This document shows positions 1 through 12,415 of a DNA stretch of 64,000 bases, in pieces. This stretch comes from Rostratula benghalensis (Eukaryota; Chordata; Aves; Charadriiformes; Rostratulidae), in the NCBI GenBank assembly GCA_013399305.1, contig VXAI01000039.1, forward strand, positions 186,001-250,000, given 5' to 3'. The notes under the pieces were generated by a model. The model was given only the letters and a program-made list of their open reading frames with translations. It did not search any database and had not been told where the DNA came from. Positions within the stretch are counted from its first letter, which is position 1. Each line of letters begins with the position of its first letter. The translations under genes were made by a program, and so were the position numbers.

Positions 1-777
1 CAAAGGAAATGCCAACAATTTCAACAAAGCATGAAGAATTTCCTCCTAAATGTTGTCTCTTCTCTTAATCCCTTTTTACTGTTACAGGAGTGTCTGTTGT
101 GCATGTACCACAGTTGTAACCACTTCCTGCCCTTGACCCAAGTAGGCTGGTAGGAGATTGGAACTGGATTGATGCTTTCCTGCTTTTCTTCCAAATCGTG
201 AACGTACCAGTAAAACTAGGCTTTTTATTACCCTAATGTTCAGTTCAATTATTTAAATATCAGATGCTACCTTGTTTGTCCTTGTGGAAACAGGTACCTG
301 ATTTTTATCTAAAGTGGCTATGCAGGAGAAACTGAAGGTGTAGTTTGACTAGAACCATTAAATATAGTGATGGACCAAGTGAAGTAAGATCTTAGGTTGA
401 CTTTTGGGCTTTTATTTACATTTAGCTGAGCATACTTGGCATTCAGGGAGAAAAATGAACCTGTCATAGCATTTACTAAAAAATCTTAAGAAGGAAGAAA
501 ACTTGAAATAATTTGTAATTCTTGTTTTGACATGAACTGTCCATTGCTTGCAAAGATTAATTCAATGTGGTTGTTAAAATCATGACATGTTTCAAGCTAC
601 AGTATGTAGCGTATTAATGAAGAACTTCTAAAACTTCTGTGTTACAGTGTCTCATCTATTATATCTCTTATTGTAAGACTATGATGTAATTTTGGATTGT
701 GATATTGGAGATGCATTACATTGTTTTGGGGTGTTTTGTTTTTTTTGGTTTTTTTTAGTCTGTTCTGTGTGGATATG

Positions 778-796
778 GGAGGAAGGAAGGAAGGAA
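778..796. repeat. short (GGAA)n tract
   Basis: GGGAGGAAGGAAGGAAGGAA is a purine tetranucleotide simple repeat in intron 4, next to a T-rich stretch (about 725-757). Confidence 0.7.
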
Positions 797-1707
797 TCTG
801 CCTGGCTTATCCCTAGACATTGTGGCCTGTCTTTCACAACTCCTGCCTCTGTTGATGACTGGCTCTCTTTGTTAGAACAACACACTGCACTTTGACAAAA
901 TGTCACTCTGAACATGCCGCCATTTGAGACTGATTTGAGAGATGAGGGTAAAGAACTGTAGAAATCTTGTTTATCGCTGCATCAGAGGAGTTTTCTTCCT
1001 CACAGTGAGGCATTGCATGAAGTTTCCTCAGTTGTTTTGGAGCAAGGAACTAAAGAATTGTGGAAAGTCTGCTAGTAGGATCCAAGCTATACAAGCTTGG
1101 CAGTTACACAGTTTGACCTACAGGCTGGTTGATGAACTTTGGATCTCAAGAAGCACAGCGTGCCTCAGTCCCAAAATCAAAGGCCAGGAGACAAGAGTCC
1201 AAGACAGACTTGGGTCATACATTTGTTACTGGAGGGCTGTGTGAGAAAGAATCATTCACTGAAAAAAAAATTAAAATGCTTGACTGCAGGTTTCTCATTA
1301 TCATCTTTGTCCAGGAATACTAGACAGGTTTAATTGCTTTAAAGCATTAATGTTAAAACTAGATGTGCATCAAGGGTAAGACTTCTCTATTCTTCAGCCA
1401 CTCAGTGATGCTTTGGTGAGCAGGTAAACTGAGTTATGGTCACTGGGGCTGCCCAAGAAGTAAGGAAGAGCTTCCGCATTTGACAGGCGATTGCAGAAAA
1501 AACAAGTGGAACTGAAAGGACATACTAATAATATAAAATAATCTAAACTACATACACGGGTATTTATGTAACTGGTAAAGTGGAACTAGAGTACTTAGCA
1601 ATGATAGTACATTGTTTTGTAGTTGTTCAGGTTCATAGCATCCTTTCTCAATCATGTCTCTAATTAGGCTGGCCACAAAGAGTACATAGTTTCATTAAGC
1701 AAAATAA

Positions 1708-1788
1708 NNNNNNNNNNNNNNNNNNNNNNNNNNNNNNNNNNNNNNNNNNNNNNNNNNNNNNNNNNNNNNNNNNNNNNNNNNNNNNNNN
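1708..1788. other. assembly gap (81 N)
   Basis: A run of 81 N is followed directly by 19 T residues (1789-1807). The gap therefore probably hides a longer homopolymer or simple-sequence tract. Confidence 0.98.
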
Positions 1789-4231
1789 TTTTTTTTTTTT
1801 TTTTTTTACTCTATGTTCAGAACAGTTGTAGCTCATTTCTGCTTAGCTTTTACTGTTGGAGCAATGTGTGTTTCAATGTTCAAATTTTTGTTAATAATCT
1901 CAACCATCATCTGGTAAAGTTGTATATGAGAGAGAAATTATAGCAATTGGCCTCGACAAACAAAAAAGCCTGAGAGTTTTGCCACCAGGCATTATTGAAT
2001 AATAATTAGAAAGAACTCTCTGGAGAGTGAAAATAAATAGGGTGTGTAATTTTAGTGGCTTTAAAATGTGACATGACAATATTTTGTTCTTCTTTGTATT
2101 GTTCTTGCATAGCATCTTGAGTGTTGTCTTCTCTACTGTGGGAGTCAGCATTAGTCATCAGGGCAGGTGCTCCATTCCAGAGACATCGAACAATAGGTGC
2201 ATAATGTCCGTATATTATAGAGCAGCAATTAACATTATATTCTTACTATGAAAGAATGGTGTTAGGGTCTGTTAAATTAATCCCTTGATTCCATTTGTTA
2301 TGTGTCTTTGGCTGCCTGAAGCTGTCAGTTCTGTCTTGTACTATGTTTTTTTGATCAACCTGGTAAGTCTTGAAGATTGGTAAGATTTTAAATAAAGTAG
2401 AATTTATTAGGGACAGGAGGGTAAGGCTGGTACAGTGACAGATGCACAAAGGTGGCAATTAAGTTTTCTTGCTTCCTTTTACAGTAAGATCTTTATTTCA
2501 CTATTTTCTCAGACATCTCAGTATGGACTTGCACTTTGGTGAGTACAGCAAGGAAGGATGGGGCAAGACAGGAAGAGATGATGTTCTCGTCAAACCCACT
2601 CAACAGAAAAACTTGTGTTCCATTTACTTGATGTTCGCTTTCTATTCTGCTTTCTGTTCAAGATTGTTCTGGTCATTAAGTACTTAATTATGCCATATAA
2701 ACAGTTCTGTTTTTTCAAGACTATGTGGAGACTGAACATCTGAGAATCTGAGATAATTTGGTGCATGGCCAGATTTCTCACTGAATACTATATTCCACTT
2801 TTTGATCATCAGTACTAATATAATTGTGATATTAGTAAAAACATTAAGAAGCACAAAAGCCAGGGAGCAGGATGTTCTTGTCAAAGGGAAATTTTTCAGT
2901 TCTTCAGCTGTGAATACATAAAATAATGTTCAGTCAAGTGTTGCACATAAGTGCTCCACAATAAATAACAAAAAAAAAAATTGTCACAGATGTTAGTTGT
3001 GCTATTGGAATACAGATCATCCAGACTGTTGTGTGTTTGTTTTCCTGAAGTACTGTTGTATCAATATGCATTTAGTATGTGCCGTGGTCAGTGATGCCTT
3101 TTAACTTATTTTCCCATATGAAAGACCAGCATTTTTCCTACTCTGTAGTAAGTAATAATAATTTATAAACATCCTGGGGTTTTTTTGTTTTGGTGCTTTT
3201 TTCCTGCTTTCCCCTTCTCCTCCTTCCTTTCCCAGCCCAAGAGGGTTAGGTCTTCACAGCCATATTCTTTGAAATACAATAAGCTATGAAAGTCTTCTTC
3301 AGACTGCCAGAAAAGCAGACAATTGTTGCGAGGTGGTGGGAATTTTTGATCTGACACCAGACAAAGCAGTCGCAAGGCTGGTGGCCTTTGGGTTCTTGAG
3401 AAGTTATTTTTATGAGGTCAGAATGGTAGAACACTTTTTGTCCTTCATGTCCATCACTGGAAGGAAAGGGGTTTAGGTGGAAATAGAACATAATGAAGTT
3501 TTTTGGCTCCTGTGGAGATGAATTCTTTGGAAATTCTTCATTCTTATTCCTGGTAGTGATCAAGGATGGAGACAAGTTTACAACTGGGAAACATTTCAGA
3601 AGAATAGACCTGCAGCTATTCAAATATCAGTGAGCTATGTGTGAAATTTTACACCAAAGTAATTATTACACTTTTAATTCCAGAGGAAGAATTTTGCCTT
3701 GGTTTATCTTTGTTGAACCTTCTAGTGCATGCTAATTCTTTCCTCCTTGTGATTTAAGTATTATTTTAGTGCTTGGGCTGTATTTGAAGTATTTCCTTCC
3801 TACCAGAACACATATGCAGTAGCATGAGAAATATGATAGCAGTTCCATTCTATGCGTGTTTTTCTTTACAATGTCTTTCTTTTGTGTCACATTATTTAGA
3901 CAGGATTGGCTCAAGTGCCACATATAAATGTCTATTTCTGTTTGAGAAAAGAGATGGGAAACTGAAGTGTTCATTGCCAGTTAGTATTTAAAGATACAGC
4001 TCTATTCGTTCAGACAGCCTGTACTGGCAATGCTGAGCTCACATGTGACTTGTTTTGCTCAGTCCAGACACGATAGATATGGAAAATGCAGAAACAACTG
4101 GATCTGTGTGCCCCTACTCCATTTTAGAAGATAGTGAGCACCATGAATCCTAGTCAGTCTCTCAGCATTGACTGCATTTGCTTTGAGACCTATCGTTATG
4201 GAGAGTGAATCACTTTACCTCTTGCATGGCT

Positions 4232-4369
4232 GGGGAGGAGGATCCCTGAAAGTGTTCAAGGCCGGGCTGGATAGGGCTTTGAGCAACCCAGTCTAGTAGG
4301 AGGTATCCTTGCCCATGGCAGGGGGGTTGGAACTAGATGATCCAATTCTAACCATTCTATGATTCTATG
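4232..4369 (+). mobile_element. CR1 LINE, 3' end fragment
   Basis: The sequence runs from a degraded GTGTTCAAGGCC through GGGCTTTGAGCAACC, TGCCCATGGCAGG and GGAACTAGATGATCC. It ends with the CR1 tail repeat ATTCTATGATTCTATG. This is the typical severely 5'-truncated CR1 of birds, inserted in the same direction as SNCA in intron 4. The 5' limit is approximate. Confidence 0.88.
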
Positions 4370-7300
4370 CCTAGTCCTGTAATGCATTGAGAGGTGATGC
4401 ATGCAGGGCAGCGTGCCTGTAGCTGATGTGTTGATAATTCTTCTTCTGTACCTCTAATCCTGGACCAGACCCACCAAAACCACATTCCCCAATCACTAAG
4501 GATTGTCTTCTAAGCACTCACAATGTTTCCCTTTAACCTAGTATGAACTGAAATAAAAGCTTGTAAGCAGAACATGATGTGATTTTTAGTAATATTTGGG
4601 TGAAGAGTCCTGTGCTGTTGTCTGAGGTTATGCTGTATCCTGAAGAGTACAGTTTGGATAGATGGAGGAGGGTTTTTTATTTTATCCAAGAAAAAAAATG
4701 CAACACAAAGGGAGTTCACTAGAATAGGATCCTCAAACATTTAAACTGACAAAAATCATTAGTCCTTACGTTCTGAAGAGTATGCAGATTATTTCAAAGA
4801 ACTTAAAACCCAAATGTCATTTTCATCTTCGGAACAGATGCTTCTAGTCTGTTGGAAATGCGAGGCAGGAAGCTTGGATTTCTCTTGCTGTTTGGGAGGC
4901 AGAAGTATATAAGTCACATTAATTAGGACAGTTAAATATTGATGTCAGAGGTGGGAACCTGAACTGGCCAATTGTCTGCCAAGCGTATGCATGTATCTAG
5001 GTATAGATTCACTGCCTTCATATAGACTTTGGCACTTACAGAAAGTGTTTAGTTGGCTCAGTGGAACATCCCCTGGGGCTTTACCAGGAACTATTTACAT
5101 TAGTTAAAATTCACCAGCACTCCTAAAGCATTTTAGAAAGCATGCTGTCAACAGTTTCTGAACAGCGAAAGAAATCTTGACGCCATCTGTCTAGTCAGGC
5201 ACAGCCCAATCCTGATGAATCGTTTGTCCTCTTAAACTAATTAAAATTTTATTTGGGTGTTGACTATTTGTCTTTAGATTTTTAAACATTAAGTTTCTTA
5301 CAGTAACAGGAAAACAAAACTTGGTAGCTGCTACTTTGAACAACATTTCTATTTAAAAGCTTCTAATCCAAAGGCAAGGACCAGTGTGAAATTCAAACAT
5401 GATATTGAGTTTTTCAGACTCAGAGCTGTGTCTTTTGGTATTGCTGCTTCAGTGTTTAGTGTTGAGCCTGATTTGCAATGTAGATTTAAATTGTTCATTG
5501 TAGTTCTTGAAACTATAACCATCACTGAGACGTTTGAAGCTTTTTATGGTGTTGATATTGTTGTAGATTTTGGAAGGAAAAAAAATAGGTTTGGCTTTTC
5601 ACACTGTTTGCTGAATTAAAAGGAAATGTTTGCTAAGCTCTGTTTGAGTCAAATCAAACTCAAACGGCTGGAACCTCAGTTAACATGTGTTGCCATAGCC
5701 TTATTTATTTCTCAGATACAAAAATTCTAAAAATTCAAGTATAAGAATATCAACTGTAGTTGGTCTGTCTAGAAATTACTCTGCATCACTGCTGTTGGTA
5801 TTTTTTTTTTCTTTTTTTCTGGGATAAACCAGGTCATAGTGGATTTATATTCAGTTTGCAATATAATAGCAGGCTGGGAAATCCCTTTGTCTAGAATGAC
5901 GTTTTATAACATGAGAGACATTTCATACTCAGCAGGCAACACCATCCTGTTGCTACAGAAGAGCAAGAGATTTAACTCCAGATTACAAACACCTAAATAA
6001 TTCCTGGCAATGACAGCAGCGAGCATTCACTATGGAGGTTGGAAATTACTTTCCTCCTCATAGGGAAAAGGGGAGAATTTTGAAACAAGCAAAAAAAGAG
6101 GGGTGGGTGTCCTGCAACTTCTGTATCCCCAGCAAGAATATTTTTCTTGCTATTTGGTAGTGCTATTTGTGATTTCCATTGCCATTAGCTTGAGTAGACA
6201 TTGATCTTACAGTTAAAACATTAGAAAGGTACTTAAGAACATTTATCTACAGGATTATTCACTCTCAAGCTAACTAATAGTATGAATATTTACAGGGGTG
6301 TTCACACTCTGGAAGTATCAGGAAAAGTAACAGCCAAAGCAGTCCCCACCTTCTTGAGAATTTCCCTCCAACATATTGGAAACAATCTTATGGTGAGAGA
6401 ATTGTAAAAGCCATAAGGCTTTTAAATCATCATATCTCTTTTCATATCCACAGAGGACAAAAATGGCCTTTGGTTTATTCTGAGTTCTTGTACTTTCCCT
6501 TCCACATGTGTAAGGTATTTTGAACACATTGTTTTGTGTAAGGGAGGCATTCCTGGCTACCTTTTTTTTATTCTTGGTGTCAACTGACTAAGGAGTCACA
6601 TTGATTTCCCTGGGACATGAGTAGTTGCTACAATTCTCCATCTTCCCCCACCTTGGAAATTATTTTTAGATCTTTTAGTCCCTTTGCTTATAAACACATC
6701 AGATACAAGAACCTAAGAAAAGCTAGAAGCATTGGTGTGGCCTGGGAGTCTCATCTCAAAGATGTAGGACATGTGTGATATTTTCTTACTCCAAAATATT
6801 TTCCCTTTAAGCAGTACAGTCTTGTACTTGAAGGACTTCTGACCTCAGAGGTACCATTAGGCTGTATGAAAGGTGCTGTGTTTATCTGTAATACCCTTCA
6901 ACTTGTCCAGCAGTGCTTTGCACACATGTAACCCTCTGCAGCCACAATGTCCTACCATTAGGAGTTTCACAGCCTAACTGCACAGTCTGTGTGAAAATAC
7001 TTTTGCCTGGTTTGATCTTGGCACTGGTAATTTTATTTAATGTCCTGTGAAGACAGCTTACCTATCATTCTCTATCATCTTTGTGCTGTTTAGCAGGTAA
7101 AGGTCAAGTTGATTATCAAAAAATGTCAAATCCGAGTTCTTTCAGTTGCTCTTCTTCATGAAATTTTTTGGTGTTAACTGGGTTTCTGTTTGTTTTTGCA
7201 CTTCCTGAAAAATATACATGTTGTAAAAATGTAGGATTTCCCTTTTTCTCCTATTATGTTATGTAACTAATCAGTAGAGCTGTGTTCTTGTCATAGACTG

Positions 7301-10300
7301 AACGGTCATAAGAAACTGGGGGCGGGGGGAAGGATAATCCATCCATTTTCATGCCGGTAGAAATCTTTTTCATACAGTACATTTTCTCATGCTTATTTCT
7401 AAACTCTGTTATGCAGAAATTTCAGCTGTTGCGTCCACAAATGATGTGTGAACAGATTTCAATTTCCATGAATTTGCCTATTATTCAAAATCATTTGGCT
7501 GTTCCATCCTATTGATTGTTCTGTCTTTGTTATTTGCAATTTGTTATCTGTGCTCTGCATTTGGTCACTGATTGTGTGTAATGTTCCTGCTCTTGGATAG
7601 AAAGCCTTCCAAGCTCATAAAGCCCTTCTGAAGGGGCTGTGCAAATACTCTGGCAAATACATTACCGCATGCGTATTTGCAGTGGCTTTTCATATGTATG
7701 ATAATAGAATGTAAATAAAAAATGGCGAATGTAATTGAAATGGTTATAAGAATTGTGTTTGTATGAGTGTTCTGGAATATTTTGCAATGGATTAGTGTTA
7801 CTACATCTCCTGGATACTTTTTTAAATGAATGTTGCAAAGGCACTGTCTTCAAATTTCTCTCCTATATACCACTGAGACAGGAATTCATTCTGGATATTT
7901 CTGCATGATAAGCCTTAAGTTATTTTATACTTTATTTGAAATAAATTTCCATAAGCAAAAGTAACACTTAGTCCAAGGCAAAAAAGATAAAATGCATGTA
8001 ACTGCTCCTGTCCCAGGAATTCTCTAATGCAGTAATTTGGACACCTGGTTAATTTAAAAAAAAAAGACTAAGAAGTGTTTTTCTATTGAGAGCATAATTG
8101 CAGCTGATGTTGGAAATTTTGGTGGGGAAGGGAATCTGTCATTGTGAGTATGTATTGGCATTAGCTGGGCACTTATTTTGTAATGTGACTTACTGAGTTA
8201 GTTATTGTGCTGAGTTTTAAACCATTGCCATTAGCTTTCAGAGATAACAGCCAGAAGTGAAGGGGAGAGGTGGCATCTCTGTGCTTTCATTTGGTTCTTT
8301 CTGTGGTTTTGAGCACACACGTATGTAACAGTTACACTTGGATTACACTTTCAAGGTTTCCTAATAGAAAATAGAAGTAGTTGTGGGGTTTTGAAATGGA
8401 ACTTTAGGCTCCTGAAGAAGTGGATGTGGCTTCTGGGATAAATTCTGCAGATTTTGTGCCTGAGATTCCATTATGAGATTTTTTTTTGAGGTTTTTTTCT
8501 ATTGCCAGCATTCAGATATCCTTCCACTTCATTACCACTTCTAAATACATGACTAGTACATTCTTGTACACTGTCTTTTCTGTCAAGATATTTAGGGAAG
8601 ATGTTTTAAAAATCCCAACCATTTAGTAACCAATGAGGCACCTCCCTTCAAATTAAAACGCTGTCATTTTTTGGTATTCTTTCTTTTCAGCCTCTTAATT
8701 TTAATTCATAAGGCTTTGCTTTTATTCAAAACAATTTGAATTATTTTTTTTAAATAAGATTTCAAGGTACAACACCAGCTTTATTAAAATCTAAGTGTAA
8801 TTAATTTTGCAATTCTGTACAAAAGAAGCTATCTCATCAGGCAAGATTTGCTTTTGTTTCATTGCTGGTAGCTCTGTTTCCTTCCAGGCCCAGCATTTTG
8901 AGCTAGGCATAATGCTGGCCTACTTCTTTTACCAGTGCAGTCAGTGAGAGATTTACTGATCTCTTCTGAGATAGCAGCTTTAAGATCTGTGTGGTGTGGT
9001 TCACAAATTCCCTCCTAGATGTCTAACTCTTTGTTCATTAAGTGCTAGAGTACCAATGCAACTGTGAGTTGATTTTCATTGATGCTATTTGAGACCACCT
9101 GAAGACCTGCTTAAGTATTCAACAGAAAATTTAGTGGGAGGGTAACTAGACTTTACAAAAAAACCATGGCATTTCACCTCTAGGGACTTTTTTATGTTTT
9201 GGTTTGGGTTTTCTTTAGTTTGTTCATGTAGGCTTGTCCTTATTATTTTACTCCTTCCTCTGAAGGAGCTGGAAGGCAGCTTGCCTTCAAAGGGGGTGTT
9301 GTGACTCTACATTTAATGCTATGAAAAAGGAGAAATGGTGTTTGCTTGAGAAAGTGGAATAAAATACCCATTTTAGCTTTTTAATAATGCAATTCTTTTC
9401 TATCAACCTCTACTGTCTGTGCCATGGAAGCCCATCCTTGGCAGCACAGAAGGCAATTCAGTGGAGCTTTGTTTGCAGATATCTCTACAATTTTTACTAT
9501 TTCCAGGTAAAGGAAACTTAAATTGCTGGTTGTCCTGTTACATTTTAAAGAGCAACAACTAATTATTTTGTTTCCTTCTCAGCAACAATAAAATAAGTGA
9601 TGTCATTATGGCATTAAAAATTAGGACACTTTCCAAGGCAATTGTTGAGTCACCCATAATCAGGATTCTAATTTCAGGGTGTCCAATTTGAGATTCATTA
9701 GAAGGGTCCTAAAATAGGTATTTCTAAATTGACTCCAACTGGGCTCCTCCAGTGTTACTAATTCTGAACTGCTCTTAAATGAACACAGACTTGGCCAAAA
9801 AGCCGAGCATCAAAAGTTCCTCAAGCTGGTGATTAAAACCCCGCACTACACCCAAATGCATGCCATAAATAAGGGACGTACTCCTACAATGACAAAAATG
9901 AGTTGAGGAGAAAAAAGGCTCATGGTAAAACTCGTAAATGTCATCTTTGTTAGTATGGTGTGTGTAGGAGCCTTTTCTAAAAAGGAGGATTCAGTAGAAT
10001 CAGTGAATAGATGAGTACAGTATGTTAAGACTTGTGAATAACACAGTAAATCTCTGAGTCTTGCATTATGCAGTATGTTGTCGGGTACACTATTTCTCGC
10101 TGTTTAATTTGTATGATGTACTGTTCCACCAACTACAATGCAGCCCTGGAATTGCTGCTTGTTTTGTGAAAAGGAAACCAAATAGGGTCATTGGTTTCAT
10201 TTATTTGAGCCTCTGAGAAAGATACAATTTTGTTCTGTTCAAAACAAGTATAGTCCAAAGATGTTGGAGAGTCTGAGGACTACAAGTGCATAACACTGCA

Positions 10301-11611
10301 AGTACAGATTAGGGCAAGTCAAACAGAAGTTTTGTCAACTATGCACATGATAAGAGAACATTGGGATGGCTCTGCCCCTCTGAGCCCAGAGTAAAAAAGT
10401 AAAAGAAATATTCATCCCAAACAGAATTATTTCGGTGATACACAAACTTTCATATAGGTCACACTGAAAACCTGTTTAAATAAGAAAATCTTTTTCCTCT
10501 ACATAAGATTTGTGTCTCTTCCTTTTTCTCTGCTGAGGACTGGGAGTGTGTTGTGTATATTAAGTGCACACAGGCAAGAATTCTTTAGAGAAGACAGAGG
10601 AATTCAAAGGGCAAGTTATTCATCGGATGAAATTGGGGAAGATGGAACAGGTGAAGGCTTTGTCAGGACACTTTGACATGTTTAGTTGAATTGAAGCTCA
10701 TAAAATTTGGGGATGTAATCATTAACATGTAGATGTTTTGCCCTTGGAAGGACAGTCTGAAAATGCAGCAATAATGTTTGATAATCTGTGTGATAGCAGA
10801 CAAACAAGTAACCAAAAGAGGCTTCACAAAAGTTTGGGAGGTGACATTTGCAGTTGGTGACCATGCAGGGAAGTCCGTACATCTTCTCAGCGTTTCAAGA
10901 GAAAATCAGAAGTGGGAATGTCATATTGTACTATAAAAAAATAAAAAAATAAAAATCTATTAATTGCTGTTCTGATGGTAATTGGGACAGTGATGTTCAG
11001 TTAAGGGTTAGTGTAGGGAGCAGGTAAGAAGATTCAAGATGGGATGGATCAAGTGAAGTTTTTTCCATGTTCTTCCAGTACTAGTTGAAAATGAAATGAT
11101 TGATACTGAACACTAGCTGTATCTGTAGTGAAAAGAATCACTGAAACAAGGTCCACAAAAGTAAGATATCTTAAGGGCACATTGCTAAGCAAAATTAATT
11201 TTTAACTCTTGAATTTAAAATGCCTAGGATGCGTTTTGAGCTGCTTTGAAATTTGGATCAATGGACAGAGGCTGCTGCAGAAGTAGGAGGAACGGTTCTG
11301 CTCTATCACTAATTTCCTGTGGCTTTGCATTGGATCACTGAACATCTTATAAGCCCCATTTCCCTGTTGAACTTCTAGTAAGTTTCTGCCTTGCCTTTGT
11401 AAAAAGTAAGAACATGGCATCGCGTTGTAAGCACAGTGTGCAAGGCTTTCAAAACAGGCAAATTCATGGATGTGGTTGATAGTGGTATAGAGACTGTGTT
11501 GGAACTCACTTTAGCTCCATGGCAGACTATGAGTAGCACTCTTCTCAAAAATCATGTGTGCAAGACAGGTTAACACGGCATATTTTGTGCTGTGTGATCT
11601 GTAAGGTTTTA
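4370..11611. other. intron 4 stretch, mostly unique
   Basis: Apart from the old LINE piece near 7 kb, nothing was recognised. An A-rich spot lies at 10935-10957 and a short G-rich run at 7318-7333. Confidence 0.65.
6880..7170 (-). mobile_element. old CR1/L3-like LINE fragment, highly diverged
   Basis: On the + strand the stretch reads like the reverse complement of the 3' part of ancient CR1/L3 elements. It has TTTCACAGCCTAACTGC, CAGTCTGTGTGAAAATACTT, GGTAATTTTATTTAATGTCC and then TCTTTCAGTTGCTCTTCTTCATG. No tail repeat and no open frame remain. The call rests on resemblance to remembered family sequences, so the boundaries and exact family are uncertain. Confidence 0.5.
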
Positions 11612-12415
11612 TAGAGGGATCAGGGCAGGCTGGGTTGATGGGCTGAGGCCAATGGTATGAGGTTCACCAAGGCCAAGTGCTGGGTCCTGCACTTGGGTCA
11701 CAACAACCCCATGCAGTGCTACAGGCTTGGGGAAGAGTGGCTGGAGAGCTGCCTGGCAGAAAAGGACCTGGGGCTGTTTGCTTATAGTCAGCTGAGTATG
11801 AACCAGCAGTCTGCCCAGGTGGCCAAGAAGGCCAACAGCATCCTGGCCCATATCAGGAACCGTGTGGCCAGCAAGACTAGAAAAGTGATTGTATTCAGTG
11901 CTGGTGAGTCTGCATCTGGAATGGTGTGTTCAGTTTTGGGCCCCTTACTCCAAGAAAGACATTGAGGTGCTGGAGTGTGTCCTGAGAAGAGGAACCAAGC
12001 TGGTGAGGGGTCTGGAGAACAAGTCTTACAAAGAGTGGCTGAAGGACCTGGTGGTGTTTAGCCTAGAGAAAAGGAGGCTGGGGGGGAGACCATATCACTC
12101 TCTACAACTACCTGAAAGGAGGTGTAGCACAGTAAAGGTTGGTCCCTTCTCGCAAGTAACAGACGATAGGATGAGAAGAAAATGGCCTCAAGTTGCACCA
12201 GGGGAGTTTTACATTGGAATAGCTCCTTCATTGAAAGGGTTGTTGGGCATTGGAACAAGCTGCCTGTGAAAGTGATTGAGTCACTATCCGTGGAGGTATT
12301 TAAAAGACAGGTAGACAAGGTGCTTAGGGACATGGTTTAGTGATGGTCTTTGCTGTATTACCATTATGGTTGGACTTAATGATCTTAACAGTCTTTTCCA
12401 ACCTTAATGTTTCTA
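11612..12415 (+). mobile_element. CR1 LINE, 3' fragment with end of ORF2
   Basis: This is about 800 bp of CR1. It encodes the ORF2 C-terminal part in two overlapping frames: 11657-11965 ([20 protein letters not shown], then [22 protein letters not shown]) and 11889-12269 ([20 protein letters not shown], then LFSLEKRRLGGRPY). The switch between frames and later stops show the copy is dead. It continues through CTCAAGTTGCACCAGGGG and GAGGTATTTAAAAGACAGG to a degraded tail near TTGGACTTAATGATCTT. It begins within the RT domain's downstream part, so the reverse transcriptase catalytic core is absent. It lies in SNCA intron 4 in sense orientation. Confidence 0.93.

Larger units (their letters stand above)
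1..4231. other. intron 4 stretch without recognised elements
   Basis: AT-rich unique sequence with one assembly gap and T-rich and purine-rich tracts. The 100-residue and 125-residue reading frames (942-1244 plus, 3246-3623 minus) show no domain or codon pattern I recognise and are taken as chance. Confidence 0.7.
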
